Below, piece after piece: positions 44,813 to 54,169 of a stretch of DNA of 64,000 bases. Made by a program: the position numbers and the translations under genes. Below the pieces are notes generated by a model. The model did not search any database and was not told the DNA's origin. It worked only from the letters and a program-made list of their open reading frames with translations. Position 1 is the stretch's first letter. Each line of letters begins with the position of its first letter. The stretch spans positions 372,001-436,000 of the forward strand of contig JAZGTH010000124.1 of the NCBI GenBank assembly GCA_036877525.1, written 5' to 3'. The DNA is from Chromobotia macracanthus. Lineage: Eukaryota > Chordata > Actinopteri > Cypriniformes > Botiidae.

Positions 44813-45290
44813 TACCAAGAGCAGCATTACCTAAAGGTAAAATCTTTCCGTTGTCACAGCCCGAATATAAAGCTATGAGAGAATACATCCAGGAGGAGTT
44901 AGGAAAAGGGTTTATTAGACCTTCCAACTCACCAGTGGCCGCAGGGTTTTTCTTTGTGAAGAAGAAGGATGGAGGCTTACGACCCTGCATAGATTACCGT
45001 GGTCTCAACAACATAACTGTGAAGTTTCGTTACCTTCTCTCCTTAGTTCCCTCGGCCCTAGAGCAGTTACATCAAGCAAAACACTATACGAAGCTGGATC
45101 TTCATAGTGCCTATAACCTCTACTAATAGTGGACACTATGAATATTTGGTCATGCCTTTCGGCCTAGCAAACAGTCCCTCAGTATTTCAGTCCTTCATGA
45201 ACAATGTTTTCAGAGATATGCTTGATAGATGTGTGATCATTTGTATAGACGACATCTCATTTATTCAGATACATTAGAAGAACATATTGA
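44813..45290 (+). pseudogene. Gypsy reverse transcriptase, broken
   Basis: The palm region is clear: GFIRPSNSPVAAGFFFVKKK, LRPCIDYRGLN and KLDLHSAYNL. At about 45120 a deletion removes the segment that should link to the next palm strand and shifts the frame. MPFGLANSPSVFQSFM then appears in another frame. The catalytic box reads CIDD instead of Y/F-x-DD, and a base is missing shortly after it (about 45255). Confidence 0.8.
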
Positions 45291-45960
45291 GCATGTAAGG
45301 GCAGTAATAAAATGTCTAATTCAGAACCAGTTGTGCACCAAGGAAGAAAAATGCGAGTTTCACTGCACCAGAACCTCCTTCCTGGGTTATATAATTAGTC
45401 AAGAGGGGGTGGCCATGGATGAAAGGAAGGTGAGAGCAGTTACAGAATGGCCACACCCTCAAACGATCAAGGAACTACAACACTTTTTAGGATTCGCCAA
45501 CTTTTACCAAAGGTTTATCAGAGGATTCTGTTCCGTGGCAGCACCTCTAACAGCCCTCACTAAAAACAAAAGATCACGTCTATCCTGGACCCCTGAAGCA
45601 CTGGCTGCTTACGATGAACTAAAGACACGCTTTACCACTGCGCCAATCCTCTGGCACCCTGATCCAGACCAACCGTTCATTGTGGAAGTGGACGCTTCAA
45701 ACACTGGAGTAGGGGCAGTCCTCTCGCAACGTCAAGGCACTCCGCCTAAAATGTTTCCCTGTGCTTTCTTTTCTAGAAAACTCTCTGCAGTTGAACGGAA
45801 TTATGATGTGGGGAATAGAGAGTTACTGGCAATTAAGTTGGCTCTTGAGGAATGGCGGCATTGGCTAGAGTGCGCAGCTGATCCCTTCACCGTCCTGACT
45901 GATCACTAGAACCTTGAGTATCTTCGAACGACTAAGCGGCTAAACCCCCGGCAGGCAAGA
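45291..45960 (+). pseudogene. Gypsy RT thumb and RNase H, broken
   Basis: One open stretch holds the RT connection (FLGFANFYQRFIRGFC) and the RNase H start (VEVDASNTGVGAVLSQRQG, catalytic Asp and the A/S segment). The glutamate region (NRELLAIKLALEEWRHWLE) and the DH before an in-frame TAG at about 45907 follow. It resumes in another phase after that stop. Confidence 0.8.
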
Positions 45961-46890
45961 TGGGCTTTCTCTTTACGCGTTTCCACTTTACTGTCACTTA
46001 CCAACCAGGCACCAAGAATGTAAAAGCTGATGCTCTATCCCGTCAGATAGATGAGGTTGCCAACCCCACAGAAAATGAGAATATACTTCCTGAGAACCTA
46101 CTCATAGCTCCGGTGCAGTGGGACATAATTGCCGAGATTAATCTGGTAAATGCTGAGGTTTCCCCATCATTCCAGTGTCCAGATAATCTAACATTTGTTC
46201 CAGAAACCCTCTGTCATCACCTAATCTCCCAAGTTCCTGAGTCTCCTAGCTCCAGTCATCCCGGAATAACCGGAATTGGTTTTGGTGGCCAACCTTATCC
46301 TCTGACACAGTCGCTTACATTAAGAATTGTACCACTTGTCAAACCTCCAAAACCCATTGCAGGCCAGTTTGTTACAACCACTACGTTGGCCCTCGCCGTC
46401 CCTGGTCACACATATCCATAGACTTCATCACAGACTTACCTAATTCTTCTGGAAACACTACCATACTCACTATAATTGATTGGTTCTCTAAGGCTTGCTG
46501 CTTAATTCCTCTCCCCAAGTTACCTACTGCTTTTGAAATGGCTGAGTCGCTCATAAATCAAGTATTCAGGCTCTATTGATTACCCAAAGACATTGTCTCG
46601 GACCGAGGTCCCCAATTCACGTCACAAGTCTGGTCACAATTATTCAAAGGTTTAAATGTGAACATAAGTCTAACCTCAGGTTACCATCCACAATCCAATG
46701 GGCAAACGGAGCGGTTAAAGCAAGAGATTATTCGTTTTCTAAGGTCATACTGCCATCAGAATCAGAATGACTGGAGCCGCTACTTAATGTGGGCTAGGTA
46801 TGCACAAAACTCTTTGGTCAAGCCTGCTACGGGGATGACACCCTTTAAATGTATCCTGGGCTACCAGCCACCTCTGTTCTCCTAGACTGG
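45961..46890 (+). pseudogene. Gypsy integrase, broken
   Basis: A linker with NVKADALSRQ is followed by the zinc-binding HHCC part in shifted frames near 46250-46370. The DDE core is readable in pieces: a first Asp region near 46420, SDRGPQF near 46600 and NGQTERLKQEIIRFL near 46700. A TGA interrupts the core near 46578 and a TAG ends the WARYAQNSLV block near 46886. Confidence 0.75.
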
Positions 46891-46897
46891 AGAACCC

Positions 46898-47470
46898 ATG
46901 GACCTACCGTCAGTCACTGACTGGCTACAACGAAGTGAAGAAGTTTGGGACCAAGCACATACCCATCTCCAACACGCTGTGAGACGTCAGACCCTACAGG
47001 CCAATCGACACAGTCGTCCGGGCCCTGTCTTCTCTCCTGGCCAGTGGGTATGGCTCTCCACCAGAGATCTATGCTTTAAACTCCCCTGCAAGAAGCTCAA
47101 TCCCAGGTATGTGGGGGCTTTCAAAATTTTAAGACAAATCACCCCAGTTTCATTTCGTTTACAACTCCTGAGTAACTATCGCATTTCTCCCACGTTTCAT
47201 GTGTCACTTCTAAAACCTGATGGTGGGCCAGTTGGAGAATCCGAGGTGGGACCCCGGGTACAGACACCCCCATCATGATAGACGGCTAGGAGGCGTATCG
47301 GGTCCGAGAGCTACTCGACTCCAGGCGTCGGGTCTGCATTATCCAGTACTTGGCCAACTGGGAGGGGTACGGCCTGGAGGAACATTCCTGGGTGGATGCT
47401 GCAGATATTCTGGATCCTACCCTCACTGAGGAATTCCACAGGACGCATCCGGGAAAGCCGGCCCCTCAAC
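46898..47470 (+). pseudogene. Gypsy integrase tail and chromodomain
   Basis: After the core: SPGQWVWLSTRDL and LNPRYVGAFKILRQ (SH3-like GPY/F-type part), then FHVSLLKP. A chromodomain follows (about 47295-47440), with YRVRELLDSR, NWEGYGLEE-like and WVDAADILDP-like pieces spread over two frames. The chromodomain marks the chromovirus lineage, where it guides integration to chromatin marks. Confidence 0.75.
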
Positions 47471-47484
47471 CTCGCGGAAGCCTC

Positions 47485-47913
47485 GCCGTCTCATGAATAC
47501 TAACGCTATGTTGAACTACATTTCCCATAATGCCCCATACCTGGGTTTCTGGATTACTTCCTGTTTGGTCACCTGAACCTCATTAGCCCTAGTATATAAC
47601 CCCCATGCTTTGTACTACTCGTTGCAAAGTCTTGTTTTGCCCCGGCAACATTTCTGAGTGTTTACTACAGTTTGTTGGATTACTCGTTACCGTTTGGACT
47701 GTTTATTGGATTATTGGATTGTTTGTTGCCTGCCCTTATTCTTGGACTGTTTACCTGGTTTTTGGATTCCTTGCTGCCTGCCCCGACCCACGCCTGGATT
47801 ACGTTTACTCTTCTGCCTTGTCTCCGTTATACCCGTTTTCTGTTGTTTGACCCTGTCTGCCTGGTTTACGAATAAAAGTCTGCAAATGGATCCTCATGTG
47901 CCTCTCCGTTACA
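47485..47913 (+). repeat. Gypsy 3' LTR, 5' end deleted
   Basis: Aligns with the 5' LTR from its base 49 onward, from GCCGTCTC to CTCCGTTACA. The first 48 bp and the expected polypurine tract are missing. It has about 31 bp that the 5' LTR lacks (TGGGTTTCTGGATTACTTCC region). Confidence 0.85.
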
Positions 47914-47918
47914 CTGCC
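47914..47918. repeat. Gypsy target-site duplication, right
   Basis: CTGCC, identical to 41253-41257. Confidence 0.85.
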
Positions 47919-48897
47919 TATCAAGCACTGTATAAACTTCAAAATGTTGCTTATTACTTACAAGGCTCTGAATGGTCTAGCTCCTCAATACCAGTCCTTC
48001 GTGTTCACTGTGATCTGAAAATTCTGGCCATTTGATAATACCAAGAATTTCAATATCAAGCACTGGTGGTAGATCATTTTTGTATTTGGCGCCAAAATGC
48101 TTACCATAGGTACAGATGTACTGGCTTCACACTAAATCTGTCTGTCTTACATTTCCCCAAGGTTCTGTAGTCAGCCGGATTCAAACTTTAAGACCAGATG
48201 ATGGGGGACAGAATGGTATGACCCCTAAGACAGATCATCAGCATTTGATGGACTTCTTTAGTAAACTTACCATCATACACCTACCTCTAGCATAGTTAGT
48301 TTCAATACTTTGTTCCCTGCATAGTCACAGCAGTGTGCTGTTATGGCTGCAATTAGTAACATTATGCTTCTGTTTTTAACATTACGCTTGTAATATTACG
48401 CTATTTCTATTGGTAACATTTCTCAGTGTCCGACATATTGTCAGATGTAATTAGACCCGACGGTTAAGGCTGGTTTCTCCCAAGAGTCTTGGTTCCTAGC
48501 CACTGTCGCCCTGTTGGCTTGCTTACTGGGAGACTGCTTAGCTTAGGGTTTTTTTTTAATTGTTAATATTGCTTCTAGCTATATGATATAATTATAGTCC
48601 AAAAGACTCCTCTATTTTGCTATTCCTTTGTCTCAAATTGTCTCACATTCTCTTTCATTGTGTCATTTTCAGTTATTTCTATTGTATATATGGTACTGTA
48701 AACCCATTATAAACCTGGTATGCCTAATTAGTCTTAATATACATCTCACAAATTATTTGCAATAATACCATATATTCTTTGCTGAACATATCTGACATTT
48801 GTGCTGTTGTTTATTATAATTCTTTTTTATTATATGTAAAGCTGCTTTGAAGCAATGTAATGTTGTAAAAAGCGCTATATAAATAAAATTGAATTGA
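47914..48897 (+). mobile_element. LINE fragment, right part, to 3' end
   Basis: Continues the frame broken at 41257 (INFKMLLITYKALNGLAPQY) and then, in other frames, the post-RT region. A 3' UTR with TGGTTTCTCCCAAGAGTCTT follows, and the terminal block TAAAGCTGCTTTGAAGCAAT with AAAGCGCTATATAAATAAAA ends the copy. This is a CR1/L2-like fish LINE; the same terminal block appears inverted at 50325-50400. Confidence 0.7.
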
Positions 48898-49494
48898 GTT
48901 ACTGTCACATAATTTGTAGGAAAAAAAAATAAAATAAAGAATAAAATGAAACATTTTTAATGAATTCACCCAAAATGTAGACCTTATCATGCAGATAATT
49001 AAAATGAATGTTATATTAGTATAAAAGTCATTGCAAATGTTAATCAAGTGATGGTTTGGTATGTTAATAAAATGATGATTTGGTGTCCCTAACCAAGAGC
49101 ATGGAGAGCAGAAGTGGAGTTAGAGCTCACGGGAACAGACGGGGCCAACGGTAGCTATAATATTGTTTCATCCCCTAAAGGCTCTCGATGGCCTGTGCTG
49201 TGTACTAAGAGAATAATAAACCTTTGTGAATAGAGCCTCATAAAATCCTGCATCCCTACAGAGAGAAAGAAGCAGGCACCTGCATTCTGAATACGTGATA
49301 AAGCCCCAGACCTCTGTACTGGAAGCAACTGCTTAGTCTGTGATTGAAGGCTTTTTAAAATCTGCTGTGCATAGGCTAAACATTGGGAGTAATTAACTGC
49401 TACTCGAAATATAGGTAGTTAATTGCAGCAGGACAGATTTAAAAAAGTTTAAATTCAGTGGCAGAAACTATGTAAAGATGAAACACCAGTACCA
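48898..49494. other. No gene seen
   Basis: Unique-looking sequence between LINE and SINE, with no recognisable protein. Confidence 0.4.
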
Positions 49495-49790
49495 GTAGGC
49501 TACAACTGCCCCCAGGTAAGTGAGTCAGGCTTGTAATCAGAAGGTTGCAAGAAGGTTGTGCAAGTAGCAACTGAAGTGCCCTTGAGCAAGGCACCTAACT
49601 CCCAATTGCTCCCTGGGTGCAGCAGTGTGCTGCCCACTTATCCAGGTGTGTGTGTGTTCACAGCTTGCAGTGTGTGTTCACTCCTCACCAGTGATGGGTT
49701 AAATGCAGAGGTCACATTTGGGGTATGGGTTACCATATCTGACAGATATGTCACTTTCACTATTTCACTTTCAAATATGAAGTTTTCAGT
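49495..49790 (+). repeat. tRNA-derived SINE, best copy
   Basis: The head has AAGTGAGTCAGGCTTGTAAT and AGAAGGTTGCAAG (A- and B-box-like). The body has CCCTTGAGCAAGGCACCTAA, CTCCCTGGGTGCAGCAGTG, a GTGTGTGTGTTCAC block and GGGTTAAATGCAGAGGTCAC, and a CACTTTCACTATTTCAC tail follows. Confidence 0.65.
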
Positions 49791-50324
49791 ATAGTAGATT
49801 TTCATCTTTGAGTTGGTTATGTCAGTGGTTGTAATGTTATTTTGTCCCTGCTTGGTTTGTCTGGAGAGTTTGATTTGTCTCGAAACTCTCCATTTTGGAT
49901 CTCCTGCACTCCTGCTGGGACTGTAGTAATTAAGACAAGTTCTTACACTAATGATCCTCTCTAGTCTTTTAAGAAAAGTGCAGACATTGTATTAAAAGTG
50001 GACCCTACTGGCAGTTGTGTATTTGCATGAAAGTCAATGTAAAGCTGCAATACGTAACTATTTTGGTTAAAAGTTAACAATAAAAGGCCCATAAAAACAA
50101 TTGTTTTTTTAAATGTATCTTTATCCTGATTGCTAATGGCAAGTTTTTTTAATAATGATTTATAATTTTTCCCCAGTCAGGTTTTATTTTGCAGAAAATA
50201 TCAGTTTAACCTCAATCATCTGTTTGATTATGTCAATAAACAAAAAGATATATATATATATATTGAGAACTGTCCGTTCTCAAAATAATGTAATTTTAGT
50301 TTCTCTTTATTGCCTGTCACTATT
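49791..50324. other. No gene; (TA)n run
   Basis: AT-rich sequence with a (TA)8 run at 50248-50263. A GTAAAGCTGCAATACGTAAC phrase at about 50040 resembles the inverted phrase at 61918-61940, which suggests a small repeat family. Confidence 0.4.
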
Positions 50325-52000
50325 CCATTCAATTTCATTTATATAGCGCATTTGTACAATGTTGCATTGTTTCAAAGCAGCTTTCCAAGGTTTTGGGACA
50401 TAACCAGACACTGATGATGAATTAATAATACTATATAGAGAATCTACAATCTACAGGAAGCATCTCTTTCAAAAGCCTGTTAGGTATAGGATCTAGCATA
50501 TATGTTGTTGATTTAGATTATTTAATTATTTTGAAAGTTCATCCCTATCTACAGTTGAAAATGACTTGGGCAAATTATGATGCACCATCTGATGTGATTG
50601 TGTTACAGGCATTTGTTTATGATTTTTTCTATGACAGCATCTATTTTGTTGTTAAGGAAATTCATAAATCACTGCTATGATAATGACAACTGTCAGAAGC
50701 AGTTGACACTTTATTTTTGGTTAATTTAGCCACTGTATCAAATAAATATCTAGGGTCGTGTTTATTTTCTTTTAAAAGATTTGAAAAGTAGGCAGAAATG
50801 GAGCTTTTTAAAGCTTTTTTAAGGCTAAGGTGTTGGTATGCTCATCTTATCACAGTGTTGGCCTGCTGTCCTTTATTTTTCTTTAACTATAGAAGGAGCA
50901 ACTTTGTCTGGGGTGTTAGAGAAGAGGGAGTTAACATTTTCTGTTGCACTATCAAGGTTTTCAATGTTATCTGTTTTGCTAAGACAGTTCAGGTAGATTG
51001 TTGATAAAACAATCTTTAGTGGAAGAAGTTATAGTTTTACTGTATTTGTAGCAAGGAGATGATTTTGCAACCATAGGCAAATGTACTATACAGGACACCA
51101 GTTAATGATGTGAAATGTCTTCGCTGTGCTGTAGAATAATAATGTTATCAATATTTACACCATGAGACAGTATTAAATCCAAGGTATGATTACAACAATA
51201 AGTGGGTCCTGACACATGTTGTGAAACCTCATTACAGTTTAAAATGTCTTTTAAAGCCAACCCCAATGTATATTTTTCATTACCCACATGGATGTTAAAA
51301 TCACCAACAATTAAGACTTGATCTTTGGCCAGTACTTCTTCTGATAAAAAGTCTGCAAATTCGTTGATAAAGTCTGTCTGGTACGCTGGTGGCGTGTAGA
51401 CATTAGCCAGCAGAAATGGCAAACTCGATTTATCAATTACACCAGATGAAGTTATGAAGCACCATTACTTTAAAGGAACTGTATCTGAAATCAGATCTCT
51501 GGGTAACTTTAAAAATACTCCTATAAAGTGCAGCAACAACTCTCTCTTTGCCTTTTGGAAGAGGTTCGTGCTTATAAAAATAATTTGGATAGATTCATAT
51601 AATGTAATGTAACCATCTCATTTTAGCCCTGTTTCTGTCAAACAGAGCACATCTAGATATGATCTGTGATTATATTAACAAAAAGTGCTTTTGTAGGGAG
51701 AGATCTTATACTCTGCAAACCAAGTCTTTTTAATTGTTTGTCTGTATTATGTATCTTTTGTATTATTTAACATTGATTAAATTGCCTTTTTATTGTTTAC
51801 AGGTTTTTTGGTTTTTAGCAATCCGGGGGACAGACACAGTCTCTATGTGGCACATAGTCTAATAGCAGCACCAACCCTAGAGGCATGGAAGCCATCTCTT
51901 TTCAACAGGTCAGATCTACCCCAAAAACTTATCCAATTATCTATGAAACCTATATTATTCTGTGAACACCACTTAAACATTCAGCCTGTTTAGTGATGAC
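50325..52000 (-). mobile_element. CR1/L2-like LINE with internal deletion, minus strand
   Basis: Read right to left: the carboxyl end of a first-ORF esterase-like segment (WGRSDLLKRDGFHASRVGAA, in plus coordinates about 51950-51870), and the start of ORF2 (51700-51600). An APE-type endonuclease (51422-51102) and the linker to RT (to about 50430, SGYVPK) follow. It then jumps directly to the 3' terminal block (50400-50325). The whole RT is deleted. Confidence 0.75.
51102..51422 (-). pseudogene. LINE endonuclease domain fragment
   Basis: A 106-codon open frame with LLANVYTPPAYQ, a VLIVGDFNIHVGN motif (APE-family GDFN, with catalytic Asp/Asn) and HTLDLILSHG before the final Asp-His region. This nuclease nicks target DNA for target-primed reverse transcription. 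The neighbouring frames are broken, so the element is inactive. Confidence 0.75.
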
Positions 52001-53879
52001 AGTCTGCTATGTATTTCATCACCACGATAAGCAGGAAGGGGGCCAGAGAATATTACATTGCTTGACATTGTACTATTAAATTAAGTTCTCTTTAATATTG
52101 TCTTTAGTGATATTCGACTGATAAAGACAAACATAATTTGTGGCAACATCATTTGTCACTAAACAGACACGTAAAGTTACTCATGTTCAAAGCATGTCCA
52201 TTTCTTCATTGCCCTCAGCAGTGCTGGGGACAGCACTTTTTCACACAAGGTGATAGGTTTCCTTCCAAGAGATAAAAAAATGCTATGACTGGATGATTTG
52301 TTGTTTCTGCCACCTTTTCTTCAGTTATTAGCATGTAATAAAATTTTGTCCGATTTTTTACAGAATCTATATTCTTGTCTATACCTTAATAAGCTACTAC
52401 AAAACCAAGAAGCAAAATAGTTCTCAGAAGCCAAAAATGTGTCTTGCTGTGTAGGTCAAATTGTATGCTTTCTTTCCAAAGATTTAAAACATGTTAATGT
52501 ATGTGCTGAATAGCGTAAATAGCTTTATTTGGAATATGTGCCAAATAGCATAAATAGCATTTTTTTGTTTTATTTATTACAGAATTATTTTGTATACTTC
52601 TATTAATATTATTGAGTACACTTTTTATTATTTTATTCCATTTTATTTTAGTTTTAAGAATGCATATTTGTTTTAAATTTTTAGAGCTTACAATGTATTA
52701 ATCATTAATAAATCACTAACTAACCCAGCTTTTTGGATTTTACAAACATTCTAATTATTGAATAGTCACAATGTATTTAGGGAAATCTGTTTCTTAAAAT
52801 AAGTGTCATAATTCTTCCCACATTTTGAAACGCTTGTTCTCCTGTAGCCCCATTGCTGATCAGCTCTATGTGGAATGGCCAGTTCTGGTGATTACTGCTC
52901 ATGCAAGCCTTCCTGCCTTCCCCCACTGCCCTTCCTCCATGCTGTGTAAAAACAAATCTTCTTTTCTGCTCCCTACCTAAAACTATTGAGTCAACAAACG
53001 TCACTCCAGCTAGGCAGTGGCCCCAGGAAAGAGGTGCAGTCTCCCTTTCAAAACTGGAGAGGAGCCAAAAGCAGATTTTTAAAGACAAGAACCACCTGTT
53101 AAAATCCAGACAGAACAAAAAGGGATGTTTAAAAGCTCTTAACAGAGGGTGGAGGAGGAGATGGGTTAGTGCTGGCTTTCACATGTACACAACTGCACAC
53201 AGGAGCATAGTGTTAAATGAAAAGCTTTGAACTTTTTGCCTTTAATGCAAAAAACATTAAAAACATTAACTTTTAAATGTTATTATTTTTCTTTTAGACA
53301 AAGCTCCTTATCTCCTAGGTGTCCCACAATATTGAATTTTAACCTTAAACTCATTCCCATGTTCTCCGAAATCACTTTTTTGGTCTAAGTGATGTCTAAA
53401 AGTAGCCACCAAACCACTGTGTGCCAAAATAAACCCATCCACATTTAAATCAGGGCAGGGCTTCATGGATCAGACCATACTTCATTGGTAGAGAGCAAGG
53501 AATCTCCTTTCACCTTCTGAAAGGGGAGAGAGAGAGCACATAGAAGCAGGAAGAAGTGAGACAGAATAGCATGAGTGAGACATTCTGGTATAATGTCTCA
53601 TTTCCTGTTTCCATTTGACATACTTTCATTGAAACAAGGGGTTTTCCCTCCTGTGCCTGTTGGAGGGGGTGGATGGTGGAGCCATGTACTGCACAATCCA
53701 TTCCAGTGCTTCATGGCAGCCAGCAAAGTGTGCACTATTGTGTGCGGTTGAAAAAGAAAGAGGAGGGGGAAGAAAAGAGACTTGGGCCCTTTGTGTGGAG
53801 AGGACCCAGCAGGAAAGCGATTTTGCAATTACTTCAGCTTGCTGGCAAAGCAAGCTCAGTTCCTCAGGTCTGTACACAC
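52001..53879. other. Mostly unique sequence, no gene proven
   Basis: The part from about 52800 to 53880 is less AT-rich and open in several frames on both strands, but no domain is recognisable and no strand is favoured. It may be regulatory or part of a promoter region for the possible exon at 54.1 kb. Confidence 0.4.
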
Positions 53880-54169
53880 TCTAACACCGGACTGTGTCAC
53901 TCTGCCTACTGCCTATCAAAGCGCACACAAAGAGCGAGCGTGTATGTCTATGGGCTGTGTCTGGACGTGCTTCGATAGCCAACAGCAACTCAGGATTTCT
54001 CCCCCTGATGATGAGAGCAGACGTCAGACTAGCCCATGAATATTGATGTGGAGGTAGTCTGCTTCATAGATGAACAGAAGGAAGCAAGATGGCTGCCCTT
54101 TAGGATTTGTTTAAAAGAAGACCTAGACGGTTTGCTGGAATTCAACAAAGTGGAGGGATTTAAAACAAG
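53880..54169 (+). promoter_or_regulatory. Possible promoter and non-coding first exon
   Basis: AAGATGGCTGCC at 54086-54097 matches the YY1-type element that often sits just after transcription starts. The ATG inside it is followed three codons later by TAG, so it would not encode protein. AACAAG|GTGAGA at 54164-54175 is a strong 5' splice site. Upstream sequence holds several CpGs (GCGCACACAAAGAGCGAGCG). No downstream exon was identified in the window. Confidence 0.3.

Larger units (their letters stand above)
41258..47913 (+). mobile_element. Ty3/Gypsy chromodomain retrotransposon, interrupted
   Basis: A nearly full-length chromovirus-type LTR retrotransposon: 5' LTR, Gag with zinc knuckle, protease, RT, RNase H, integrase, chromodomain, 3' LTR. 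It is flanked by a perfect 5-bp duplication (CTGCC) inside an older LINE. A 1626-bp Tc1-like transposon is inserted at 43187-44812; without it the element is about 5.0 kb. There is no envelope gene. Frameshifts, stop codons and deletions occur in protease, RT, RNase H and integrase, so it is inactive. The intact Gag frame and recognisable LTR pair suggest moderate age. Confidence 0.9.

Noticed and set aside
52777..53230. Overlapping 110-codon frames on both strands
   Set aside because: No domain, no strand preference and no splice sites that join to other exons. Left as unassigned unique sequence.
54086..54110. Protein start at the ATG in AAGATGGCTGCC
   Set aside because: TAG follows after ATG GCT GCC CTT, so it cannot encode a protein. 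The motif is better read as a YY1-type site.
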